Source: Prolixibacteraceae bacterium (GTDB lineage: Bacteria; Bacteroidota; Bacteroidia; Bacteroidales; Prolixibacteraceae). Taken from it: 64,000 nucleotides of DNA. Positions 28,486 to 36,638 of this stretch are shown here, piece after piece. A program made the position numbers and the translations under genes. Position 1 is the stretch's first letter. Each line of letters begins with the position of its first letter. The stretch covers positions 1 through 64,000 of the forward strand of contig JAQUIJ010000015.1 in NCBI GenBank assembly GCA_028683385.1. The letters run 5' to 3'. The notes under the pieces were generated by a model that was not told where the DNA came from, did no database searches, and saw only the letters and a list, made by a program, of their open reading frames with translations.

Positions 28486-29507
28486 CTTTTAGTCATATAG
28501 ATTGTTCGTTGTATTTCGGTTAGATTATTTGCTTTTTTGAACTCAAATCTGACGGGCAATGCCAGAGCAATCAACTTCAGCGATTGATCCAGCTTTTCCT
28601 CCCGAATGGTGGCGGTCATCAAATAGTTGTAAATCTCCGGATCTGTTAAAATAATTTCGACGTTGTACCACCTTGCCAATTTCTTAATGGCAGTACCCAG
28701 CCTTTCGTCTTTGAAAATCAATTTTCCATCAACCCAGCCTGCTGCATCTTTTGGATCAACCGTTTTCTGAACGATTTTCTCAAGTTTAGAATCGAATTGA
28801 ACCTGTTCACCGGGCTTCAGCACCAGCTTTTTGTTCTCATTTTCAAGATGAATTTTTCCTTCCAGCAAAGTTGCCTCGAAATAGTTATCAGAAGAATAGG
28901 CATTCAAGTTAAAATGAGTACCTGTCACTACCGTATTCATCATGGGGTTATTTACAACAAACGGATTTTTGGGATTCGATTTGACTTCAAAATAGGCTTC
29001 GCCGTCCACAAAAACTTCACGCTTACTCCCTGTAAAACGCTCCGGATAACGGAAAGTGGTACCATCGTTTAGCCAAACCCGGGTACCATCAGATAGATCA
29101 ATCTGTGTTCGGGTTCCTGGCTTAGTATAAATTTCGCGAAATGTATTGGAAGCTAACTGATTTGAGGAATTAGTTGAATTGAAATAAAAATATGCCGAAA
29201 GTAACAACAACGGAATAATTAGAACAGCTGCAATTTTCGAAAATACCAGATAAAGCTTTGCAGATAAAGCCATTGGATTAAGCTGATGAATTTGCTGATT
29301 GTTAATCTGGTGGTGTACCTGATCGAGCATCCGGTTAAAATCAGGCGCTCGTCCTTTCAATCGTATTTCTGAATTTGCCCAAATCTCACCTAAAATTTGG
29401 CGTAACTCAACATCGTTCTCCGGATTGATCAGCCAGTTGCGGATTTGCTCCGATTCTGCTGGGGTGGTTTTCCCTTCAAGGTATCCTTTTATATCGCGAT
29501 AGTTCAT
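28482..29507 (-). CDS. fecR: FecR-family anti-sigma factor (locus 2)
   Basis: 341 residues: a cytoplasmic N-terminal segment of about 90 residues, one membrane helix (IAAVLIIPLLLLSAYFYF), a periplasmic FecR domain (DLSDGTRVWLNDGTTFRYP) and the C-terminal LARWYNVEIIL domain. It is the same length and layout as the locus 1 protein but clearly diverged from it. It starts 68 bases past the sigma-factor stop. Confidence 0.93.
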   Translation of the reverse strand: MNYRDIKGYLEGKTTPAESEQIRNWLINPENDVELRQILGEIWANSEIRLKGRAPDFNRMLDQVHHQINNQQIHQLNPMALSAKLYLVFSKIAAVLIIPLLLLSAYFYFNSTNSSNQLASNTFREIYTKPGTRTQIDLSDGTRVWLNDGTTFRYPERFTGSKREVFVDGEAYFEVKSNPKNPFVVNNPMMNTVVTGTHFNLNAYSSDNYFEATLLEGKIHLENENKKLVLKPGEQVQFDSKLEKIVQKTVDPKDAAGWVDGKLIFKDERLGTAIKKLARWYNVEIILTDPEIYNYLMTATIREEKLDQSLKLIALALPVRFEFKKANNLTEIQRTIYMTKR

Positions 29508-29575
29508 AGCTAAATTTAATGCTTTTACTATACTACGAAATCAAAGGTTATAAACCCCTATCCGGATAAAAATAT

Positions 29576-30160
29576 TTATTGGTGAAACATCAAGAAATAA
29601 AACAACAGACCAAGAACATCGTGCTTACCTAACTTTTCTCTCAGGTATTTCAAGGCCGAAGTCATTTGATTTTCGACAGTCTTAATTGAAATTCCTAATT
29701 TTTCGGCTATTTCCTTGTTCGAAAAACCTTGTTCGCGGCTAAGCCTGAAAATTTCTTTCCGTTTTTCGGGCATTTCCTGAATCAGCCCATTGGCAAGACT
29801 TTCAATATTTCGAAATTCGACTGTATTTTCTGTCTCGCTCGTCTGAAATCCAGACATCCTGACAAACTCACCAATTCTCATTTTTTCCGACTTTTCCTTC
29901 CGGAGCCATGAAATCGTTTCATGATAAGCAACGGAAAATAAGAATGATTTAAAGGAAAGGTGTTCTTTTATTTGCTCCCGCTTCTCCCACACTTTCAGGA
30001 AGACCAATTGGGTAACTTCTTCAGCAGCAAAAGAGTCACGGGTAATACTCAGTGCGAAAGCATAAAGATTGACAGAATATTTATGAAACAAGGCGTCAAA
30101 GGCAATGAAATCATCCTTTTTTAAACATTCCACATATTCTTTATCATCTCTTACCTGCAT
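29576..30160 (-). CDS. ECF RNA polymerase sigma factor (locus 2)
   Basis: 194 residues from MQVRDDKEYVE; an in-frame upstream extension of 29 codons looks untranslated. Region 2 (AAEEVTQLVFLKVWEKREQ) and region 4 (FSNKEIAEKLGISIKTVENQMTSALKYLREKL) are clear. It should activate the adjacent susCD operon. The short divergent gap to the GH92 gene suggests that both may respond to the same signal. Confidence 0.93.
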   Translation of the reverse strand: MQVRDDKEYVECLKKDDFIAFDALFHKYSVNLYAFALSITRDSFAAEEVTQLVFLKVWEKREQIKEHLSFKSFLFSVAYHETISWLRKEKSEKMRIGEFVRMSGFQTSETENTVEFRNIESLANGLIQEMPEKRKEIFRLSREQGFSNKEIAEKLGISIKTVENQMTSALKYLREKLGKHDVLGLLFYFLMFHQ

Positions 30161-30271
30161 GAAAATTTTGTATGATGAACGAACAAAAGTAGAAAAAAAT
30201 GATTCGTAACCTCTTCCTATTTTTAAATCGAAAAATCCGATTGCCACATCAATCTAAAAAATTCTCACGCA

Positions 30272-30304
30272 TTTGGCATAGATAAAAGAAATACACTATT
30301 TTTA
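30272..30304 (+). promoter_or_regulatory. Candidate promoter of the GH92 gene
   Basis: TTTG, a 21-base spacer, and TATTTTTA (one mismatch to TAnnTTTG), 75 bases before the chosen start codon. Confidence 0.3.
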
Positions 30305-30378
30305 AAGCCACGCAAACAAGGGCAATTCACGAATCAATGATGCGATTCAGGAATGCCAAAAACTTAAATGAAGACCTA

Positions 30379-32625
30379 ATGAAGACAAACAATCTTTTCT
30401 TGTCAGTTGCACTGACAACCCTGTTTCTATTTTCAGGCTGCCAGAAGAAAGCCGAAAACCTCGTTCAATTTGTAAATCCGCTTATTGGAACTGGCCTTTC
30501 ATCCGGACCAAATGCAGTTAAACACAGTCAAGGGTCTGAAGCCTGGGTTCAGGACATTCCGGCTGTGTCAACGCCATTTGGGATGACTCAATGGACGCCT
30601 CAAACACGTGACACCGAGGCCAAGTGCATTTCGCCATATTATTTCGGTGGAAAAGGGATTCAGGGTTTCAGAGGCTCACATTGGCTTGGAGGTTCGTGTA
30701 CACAGGATTACGGAAGCTTTACGATAATGCCGGAAACCGGATATTTAAAAACATTTGCCACCGATCGGATGTGCGATTACAACAAGGAAAGCGAGGTTTC
30801 TACTCCGGCTTATTATTCATGCTTGCTTATGCAGCAAAATTTGATTTTTGTTGAAATCACAGGGACCGCCCGTTCCGGATTTTTCAGGTTTTCATACATT
30901 GAGGATACAGATGTCAAAATTGTTATTACCCCGAATAGCGATGAAGGTCAGGGCTACATTAAAGTCGATCCTGAAAAAAATGAAATATATGGATACAATC
31001 CGGTACACCGTATTTATCAGGGTTGGGGACAACCAGCAGGATTCAGCGGATACTTTGTAGTCAGATTTGAAAAGCCAATGGACAACTACGGTTGCTATAT
31101 GCAGATGGAAGATCACAAACAAGAAACTGAAATTTCTGGAAAGCCAGACATAGGGGCTTATGCAGCATTTAAGGTCAAAAAAGACGATGTGATTCAGGCA
31201 AAAGTCGGAACCTCGTTTACCAGTATTGAAGCTGCCCGTGCAAACCTTGATGCTGAAATTCCTCACTGGGATTTTAAAAAGACCCGGGCAGAAACCGAGC
31301 AAATCTGGAATGAGGCATTAAATACGATTCAGTTAAAAGGTGGAAAAAAGGAAGACTACACTAATTTCTATACGGCACTTTATCATTCGATGCTGTATCC
31401 ACGGACTTTTAGCGATGTAGATGGCTCCTACCCTGCTTTCGACGGCAATAAGTCGATTCAGAAAATTGAGAAAGGACATGTTTATTACGACGATTTTTCG
31501 TTGTGGGATACATTCCGGGCTCAACTTCCGCTAGTAAGCTTAATCGCTCCTGACAAGTATGAAGACATGATGAAATCTCTAGTATTGAAGGCCGAACAAG
31601 GTGGATGGCTTCCTATTTTCCCGATGTGGAACAGCTACACTTCGGCCATGGTTGGCGACCATGCCAACACCGCACTCGGCGATGCTTACCTAAAAGGTTT
31701 CGACATCAACATCGACAAGGCTTATCCATACATGCGCAAAAATGCGTTCGAAGTTCCGGAAGGCGAAGATTTCAAGAATGGCAAAGGACGCCGTGGTATG
31801 AAATCGTATCTTCAATATGGGTTTATTCCTCTGGAAGACAGTGTCAAGGAAGCTTTTCACAAGAACGAACAAACTTCGCGGACACTTGAATATGCCATGA
31901 CGGATTTTGTATTGTCGAAAGTGGCCGAAAAATATGGGAAAACGGAAGATGCCAAAATTCTGGCCAAGCACGCAAAAAACTACCAACTGGTTTTCGACGA
32001 CGAAACAAAAAGTATGCGTGGCCGATACACTGACGGAACATGGAGCATCGATTACAATCCAACTGCCCGTGCTTCGTACCTCACCGAAGGAACGCCGATG
32101 CAGCACCTGTGGTTTGTGCCTCAGGATATTCCTGGGTTGTTTGACCTGATTGGCGACAAAAAACAAGTTCATGAAAAGTTAGACGAATTGTTCAGCACAG
32201 GCGAATACTGGCATGCTAACGAACCTTGCCACCACATTCCGTATTTGTATAATTTCTTAGGCGATTACGCTGCAACGCAGAAGACAGTAAAAAACATTAT
32301 GGCATCGGAATATAACAACTTCGATGGCGGAATTCCGGGCAACGACGACTCAGGACAAATGTCGGCCTGGTATGCATTTTCGGCCATGGGATTTTATCCG
32401 GTATCTCCCGGCTCAGGTGAATACCAGGTTTCATCGCCTGTTTTTAATGAAGTGACTCTAAACCTCAACCCGAAATATTATCCGGGCGGGAAATTCACGA
32501 TCAGTCAGAGCGATCCAGATACCTACAAAACTTTCAGCAAGGTAGAATTGAATGGAACTGAGATTCCGTTTGTACTGAAACATGAAGATATTCGTAAAGG
32601 CGGAAAACTGAAGTTCTCGAATTAA
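30379..32625 (+). CDS. GH92 exo-alpha-mannosidase, lipoprotein
   Basis: 748 residues from MKTNNLFLSVALTTL, whose lipobox FSGC makes this the better start than the ATG 14 codons upstream. GH92 hallmarks are present: the N-terminal beta-sandwich (VNPLIGTG), YTALYHSMLYPRTFSDVDG, YDDFSLWDTFRAQLPL, the HIPYLYNFLGD stretch and the C-terminal GNDDSGQMSAWYAFSAMG block. These calcium-dependent inverting enzymes remove terminal alpha-mannose, often alpha-1,2 or alpha-1,3. It is divergent from the second Sus locus and may trim mannose from its substrate. Full length for the family. Confidence 0.95.
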   Translation: MKTNNLFLSVALTTLFLFSGCQKKAENLVQFVNPLIGTGLSSGPNAVKHSQGSEAWVQDIPAVSTPFGMTQWTPQTRDTEAKCISPYYFGGKGIQGFRGSHWLGGSCTQDYGSFTIMPETGYLKTFATDRMCDYNKESEVSTPAYYSCLLMQQNLIFVEITGTARSGFFRFSYIEDTDVKIVITPNSDEGQGYIKVDPEKNEIYGYNPVHRIYQGWGQPAGFSGYFVVRFEKPMDNYGCYMQMEDHKQETEISGKPDIGAYAAFKVKKDDVIQAKVGTSFTSIEAARANLDAEIPHWDFKKTRAETEQIWNEALNTIQLKGGKKEDYTNFYTALYHSMLYPRTFSDVDGSYPAFDGNKSIQKIEKGHVYYDDFSLWDTFRAQLPLVSLIAPDKYEDMMKSLVLKAEQGGWLPIFPMWNSYTSAMVGDHANTALGDAYLKGFDINIDKAYPYMRKNAFEVPEGEDFKNGKGRRGMKSYLQYGFIPLEDSVKEAFHKNEQTSRTLEYAMTDFVLSKVAEKYGKTEDAKILAKHAKNYQLVFDDETKSMRGRYTDGTWSIDYNPTARASYLTEGTPMQHLWFVPQDIPGLFDLIGDKKQVHEKLDELFSTGEYWHANEPCHHIPYLYNFLGDYAATQKTVKNIMASEYNNFDGGIPGNDDSGQMSAWYAFSAMGFYPVSPGSGEYQVSSPVFNEVTLNLNPKYYPGGKFTISQSDPDTYKTFSKVELNGTEIPFVLKHEDIRKGGKLKFSN

Positions 32626-32629
32626 TATC

Positions 32630-32700
32630 AACCACATAGGACACATAGAAAAATTAGAATTTAAAACTATGTGTCCTATGTTTCTATGTGGTTATTTTTT
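32630..32700. terminator. Bidirectional terminator between convergent genes
   Basis: A perfect 14-bp stem CATAGGACACATAG/CTATGTGTCCTATG with an 18-nt loop, flanked by further pairing AACCACATAG/CTATGTGGTT and ending TTATTTTTT on the plus strand. It lies between the GH92 stop and the TPR-gene stop. Confidence 0.8.
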
Positions 32701-32720
32701 CTCTATTGAAAGATTCAAGC

Positions 32721-33962
32721 TCACTTTTTCTTGTGCAGCGTTGCTTCCCCAATTATCCGGATTCTTTCCTGAGCATATTTTGCATTCACAGCACTATCAC
32801 CGGCTTCCTTCAAATATTGATTGTAATAATTGAGTGCCAACTTTTTATTTGGATTGTATTCTTCGTAGGTTTTAGCAATTTCGCAAAGGATTTCTACTTT
32901 CTTCGTATTGAAATTGAATGCCTTTTGCAAGGCTTTAATCGATAATTCAAACTCTCGATTTAGTCCATAAACTTTACCCAAATGGTGACACATTTCAGCC
33001 AAATAAGTGGGTTGAGCACAGGCAACAGCCATTTCCAAAAATTCAGCACTGCGCGAAAGGTTTGCAATATCACGATAAGCTAATCCTAAATAAAAATCCA
33101 CATTTGGGTCGTTAGGTACCTGATAAAAATATTTTTCAAGCAAACTGATCGCTTTTTCTGACTCTTTACAGAAATAAAGCGTTATCCCGTAATTTTTAAG
33201 TACATCCAGAGCCGAATCATTCTGTGCCAGATATCTTTCGTAGAAAGGCTTCGCCTCTTCATATTCGCCCAAATTATACAACGAGGTTGCTCCTCGGAGT
33301 AAGATCGCTGGATTTTCAGGCAGAAAATACAACCCCCTGTCGGAAGTTCTGACTATCTGAACTGCATCTACATTTTTCATATACAGCAAAATCAGGTTCT
33401 GATAGGTATTAAAATCATTTGGATTAGATGCTAATACGGACTCAAACAGGTCGATGGCCTGATCCGTTTTTCCAATGCGAAGTGCTGCCAAACCCAATTG
33501 TTTATTATAAACGACATTGGTCGAATCCTTGTATCTGATCATCATAAAAACGCCATAAGCTTTCTGATAGTTTTCAATACTCATGAAAGCCCGACCGAGC
33601 TTATATTGCAGGTTAAAATCTTCAGGCGAATAAACAACCGCCCGCTGATAATAGGCAACCGCTTTATACGGATTTCCAAGATCAGTCTGTAAATCAGCGT
33701 ACTCAGCAAGATATTTACTATTTGTTGAATCCATCGCTATCGAATTCTCAAGCGAATTCGCAGCAAACAATGGCATCAACAACTGTCGGTAAACATTGGC
33801 CAGTTTCAAATACAATTCAGCATCAGGGCGAACTTCCAGATTTTTCCTAATCTGAAATAACGCCTCATTATAATTTTTATTCAGGATTAACAAATCAATG
33901 TTTTGAGCAGTACAAGCCAATGGAACTGCCCATAGAAGCAATGCAATCCATTTTCTGAACAT
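32721..33962 (-). CDS. Exported TPR-repeat protein
   Basis: 413 residues with signal peptide MFRKWIALLLWAVPLACTAQ. From residue 30 on it is a string of tetratricopeptide repeats (NPYKAVAYYQRAVVYSPEDF, KTDQAIDLFESVLASNPNDF, YLGLAYRDIANLSRSAEFLE). TPR arrays scaffold protein complexes; no catalytic domain is visible. It follows the BlaI/BlaR1 pair in the same direction but lies beyond a strong terminator, so it is at most partly co-transcribed. Its partner is unknown. Confidence 0.85.
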   Translation of the reverse strand: MFRKWIALLLWAVPLACTAQNIDLLILNKNYNEALFQIRKNLEVRPDAELYLKLANVYRQLLMPLFAANSLENSIAMDSTNSKYLAEYADLQTDLGNPYKAVAYYQRAVVYSPEDFNLQYKLGRAFMSIENYQKAYGVFMMIRYKDSTNVVYNKQLGLAALRIGKTDQAIDLFESVLASNPNDFNTYQNLILLYMKNVDAVQIVRTSDRGLYFLPENPAILLRGATSLYNLGEYEEAKPFYERYLAQNDSALDVLKNYGITLYFCKESEKAISLLEKYFYQVPNDPNVDFYLGLAYRDIANLSRSAEFLEMAVACAQPTYLAEMCHHLGKVYGLNREFELSIKALQKAFNFNTKKVEILCEIAKTYEEYNPNKKLALNYYNQYLKEAGDSAVNAKYAQERIRIIGEATLHKKK

Positions 33963-33983
33963 GGCTCAATGGGTTAGATTTAT

Positions 33984-34018
33984 AAAAAAAGCCCGGAAAA
34001 ATTTGATGATTTCCGGGC
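33984..34018 (-). terminator. Intrinsic terminator after blaR1
   Basis: A perfect 9-bp stem GCCCGGAAA/TTTCCGGGC with a 10-nt loop and seven T on the minus strand, directly past the blaR1 stop. Confidence 0.9.
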
Positions 34019-34027
34019 ATATAAAAA

Positions 34028-35476
34028 TTACTCAAGTTTAAATTGAATTGGAACAGTATATGAAACCCTCACATCTTTGCCTTTTTCTTTGCCCGGTTTC
34101 CAGTTAGTCAATAGTTTCACTACACGCAAAGCTTCTGCGTCCAATGAAGGATCAACACCTCGTGCAATTTTAACCAGTCCAACAGTTCCATCCTTCTCAA
34201 CCACAAAGTTCACGAATACTTTACCCTGAATGCCTTTTTTTTGCGCCTCAATCGGGTATTTTACATTGCTTGCTAAAAATGTTCTCAATGCCATTACACC
34301 ACCAGGATATTCGGGCATTTCATCGACCACGACAAACACTTCATCCTGAGCTTTATCAGATTTTTCTTGAGTAGCTAAGCCTGTCACAGTTAACTCCCCA
34401 ACCTTGTTCGTTTTAGATACAAGCGTCACCCGACCCGAGGCAGCATCAGTTTTTAATTTATAGTCATCAGATTCTGTAATGACATTCAAAAGCTTCTCTA
34501 CTCCGGCCTTATCGCCTGAAATTTGGACTTCACGCCCATCAACAAGAATTGTCTTTGTCTGTTTTTCAGGATTCGGTGGAATACTTGTTGATTTCTTTTG
34601 TTCAAAGGCAAATGAAGCAGTTAAGCTTCCTGCCAATATTACACCCAATAATATTTTTGCATAGGTGATTTTTCTGGATTTTATTTTTGACATCATTTTG
34701 ATTCGGATTTTGATTAAAGAATAATTGAAGTTATTGGCAATTACAATTTGGTCGCCAACATACTGATTGATTAGGATCTGCTTGTACCACGAAGGTGCAG
34801 TTCCGTGAGAGATGACAGCCTGATCGGCCAGAAATTCGTGATTTTCGCGCAATGCCCGCCTGAATAGCCAAAAGAAAGGATTAAACCACTGAACGATGGC
34901 AATGATTTCGAGCAGAAGCACATCAAAAGTGTGACCCTGTCGGATGTGTTGACGTTCGTGCTCGAGCATCTTTTCCCAACCTTTGGTATTTTGCAGGTTA
35001 CTGCTAGCGAAAATGTAATTCAGAAAAGAAAACGGACTGATTTCCCGTTTCAAAACGACTAGTTTAATTTTACCTTCAGCAATTACTTGGTTTTGCCTAA
35101 TCAACTGCCCAATCTGGAACAACTGAATGAATAATTTAATTGAAAAAAGGACAACACCGATCAGGTATGCATACCCAAATAAACTGTAATTCAAAACAAA
35201 TGATTCAGTACTCTGTGTAAATCCGGCGCCGTAAATGGTAATTGTACTCAACAGATTGACATACGGAGTTACGGTAACTTCGGCTAAAACAGTTGGTTGT
35301 GGTGTATAAAATGGAATATGAAGCAGAGGTAAAATAGCCGAGAAACCTATCGAAACCAGCAAAAACCAGCGATTAATGCTGAAAAATGTTTCGCGCCTTA
35401 AAAACAGGAAATAAACCAATGCGAAAAGACTCAGGCTTACTCCCGATTCAATCAGGTAATTGACAAAGCTAGTCAT
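34028..35476 (-). CDS. blaR1: BlaR1-type M56 membrane metallopeptidase with TonB C-terminal domain
   Basis: 482 residues. The N-terminal half has four probable membrane helices and an M56 zinc site HERQH (173-177) with the downstream NHEFLADQAV helix. A fifth helix lies near residues 270-285. The C-terminal 100 residues form a TonB_C domain (MPEYPGGVMALRTFLASNVK, then VSYTVPIQF), replacing the penicillin-binding sensor domain of Staphylococcus BlaR1. It should cleave BlaI when triggered. Its start overlaps the blaI stop by eight bases, so the pair is translationally coupled. The signal sensed is not known. Confidence 0.9.
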   Translation of the reverse strand: MTSFVNYLIESGVSLSLFALVYFLFLRRETFFSINRWFLLVSIGFSAILPLLHIPFYTPQPTVLAEVTVTPYVNLLSTITIYGAGFTQSTESFVLNYSLFGYAYLIGVVLFSIKLFIQLFQIGQLIRQNQVIAEGKIKLVVLKREISPFSFLNYIFASSNLQNTKGWEKMLEHERQHIRQGHTFDVLLLEIIAIVQWFNPFFWLFRRALRENHEFLADQAVISHGTAPSWYKQILINQYVGDQIVIANNFNYSLIKIRIKMMSKIKSRKITYAKILLGVILAGSLTASFAFEQKKSTSIPPNPEKQTKTILVDGREVQISGDKAGVEKLLNVITESDDYKLKTDAASGRVTLVSKTNKVGELTVTGLATQEKSDKAQDEVFVVVDEMPEYPGGVMALRTFLASNVKYPIEAQKKGIQGKVFVNFVVEKDGTVGLVKIARGVDPSLDAEALRVVKLLTNWKPGKEKGKDVRVSYTVPIQFKLE

Positions 35477-35855
35477 TGGATGTTGGGTTATCAGGTTCTA
35501 AATCTTTTCCGGCTTCCTTGATGATTTCTTCAAGGTCTGAGAGACTCATTTTGTCTTCTTTGGCAAAAAACGATACCATTTCCTGAAACGAATTGCTGAA
35601 ATAACCGCTGAGGAAATTTTTAAAGTACGATTTCGTATAATCCGTCTTGCTTATCAGTGGAAAATACTGATGTGTTTTCCCATACGCGTAATGGTCAACA
35701 AATCCTTTTTTTTCCAGAATACGGATGATCGTAGAAACCGTGTTGTATGCAGGTTTTGGCTCTGGAAGCTTGTCGACAATTTCTTTGACAAAAGCTTTTT
35801 CGAGTAACCACAGTTCCTGCATAATTTGTTCTTCAGCTTTGGTTAATTCTTTCAT
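35469..35855 (-). CDS. blaI: BlaI/MecI-family transcriptional repressor
   Basis: 128 residues from MKELTKAEEQIMQELW, the canonical BlaI beginning; an upstream in-frame ATG adds 15 poor residues. The winged-helix (EIVDKLPEPKPAYNTVSTIIRILEKKGFV) and the C-terminal dimerisation helices (LEEIIKEAGKDL) are clear. It should repress its own operon through the AACTAA-N4-TTAGTT palindromes just upstream and be inactivated by the coupled peptidase. Confidence 0.94.
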   Translation of the reverse strand: MKELTKAEEQIMQELWLLEKAFVKEIVDKLPEPKPAYNTVSTIIRILEKKGFVDHYAYGKTHQYFPLISKTDYTKSYFKNFLSGYFSNSFQEMVSFFAKEDKMSLSDLEEIIKEAGKDLEPDNPTSND

Positions 35856-35901
35856 GACAATCGGTTTAAATTCATATTTTTCCCACAAACATCTTGCCAA
35901 A

Positions 35902-35937
35902 AACTAACAAATTAGTTCGTCAACTAATAAATTAGTT
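35902..35937. promoter_or_regulatory. Proximal pair of BlaI operators
   Basis: Two perfect palindromes, AACTAA-CAAA-TTAGTT (35902-35917) and AACTAA-TAAA-TTAGTT (35922-35937), set 20 bp centre to centre, that is two helical turns. They lie 47 bases upstream of the blaI start. The form matches BlaI-type dimer sites. Confidence 0.8.
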
Positions 35938-36045
35938 ATTAAAAACAAAAAAAAAGATCAATTGCATTCAACTTAAAATGGAAACTTGGTCGATCAATTC
36001 CAACTTACCATATACCAGTTGATTGGATATCCGATTCAAATATAT

Positions 36046-36081
36046 AACTAATATTTTAGTTTTCAAACTAAATTATTAGTT
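36046..36081. promoter_or_regulatory. Distal pair of BlaI operators
   Basis: Two more copies, AACTAA-TATT-TTAGTT (36046-36061) and AACTAA-ATTA-TTAGTT (36066-36081), again 20 bp apart and 144 bp from the proximal pair. No gene start lies nearby on the plus strand, so looping or an unannotated transcript is possible. Confidence 0.75.
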
Positions 36082-36323
36082 GAAGGAAAAATATTTTATT
36101 TTGAGTGCATGTTTTAGGTGTATAAACGCTCCAAAAGTGCTTAAGCAGAAAATGTCTAATTGATTCTTGCTCCAGAGGAGCAAAATATTTATAGAAAAAG
36201 AAATAGAATATGACAGTCGTCCGCGTGACCTAATAGAACAAAGCTTTGGCCTGCCTTCGGACGAAATGACACGAACCTTCCTAAAAAGCAATTACATGTA
36301 AGAGATTCTTTAAATCTGTTGTT

Positions 36324-36417
36324 CAGCCCACTTCGGGGCTGGAGTTTTGATTACTCATCATCCCCCAGTTCCGCTTCGCTACACTGGGGGGTTATTCAAA
36401 TTTAGCACCTTCGGTGC
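36324..36417. repeat. Cluster of three small intergenic palindromes
   Basis: CAGCCC/GGGGCTG (36324-36341), CCCCCAGT/ACTGGGGG (36362-36390) and GCACC/GGTGC (36405-36417) follow one another in the long blaI-GH97 gap. They look like the degenerate palindromic repeats common between Bacteroidota genes. The rest of the gap (36082-36323) holds one poor minus-strand frame that I do not accept as a gene. Confidence 0.5.
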
Positions 36418-36463
36418 GTAAGAATCACATGTCCTTTATGCTTTTTGTTGCGTCCTTCGTGGT

Positions 36464-36504
36464 AAAAATTAAAAAGGCCACCCGATTTGATTCGGGCGAC
36501 CTTC
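36464..36504 (-). terminator. Terminator of the GH27-GH97 operon
   Basis: Hairpin around GGTCGCCCGA/TCGGGTGGCC with a short loop, then CCTTTTTAATTTTT on the minus strand. It lies 135 bases past the GH97 stop. Confidence 0.75.
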
Positions 36505-36638
36505 TTTGGTTTAGAATTTCAGGTGGTTTAGGAACATCCTGGTATTACTAAATTTATTTGGTATAGATCAAGGTTCAATGTTGAACGGTGTTATGACAAT
36601 TGTACTTCGGGAAACCCTTACTACAAAAGGCATTTAAG

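Noticed and set aside
31690-32172. 160-residue minus-strand frame inside the GH92 gene
   Set aside because: The GH92 frame covers it with family motifs on both sides; no independent start or domain.
36076-36291. 71-residue minus-strand frame in the blaI-GH97 gap
   Set aside because: No domain or signal, starts with weak context, and overlaps a BlaI operator and repeat-like sequence.
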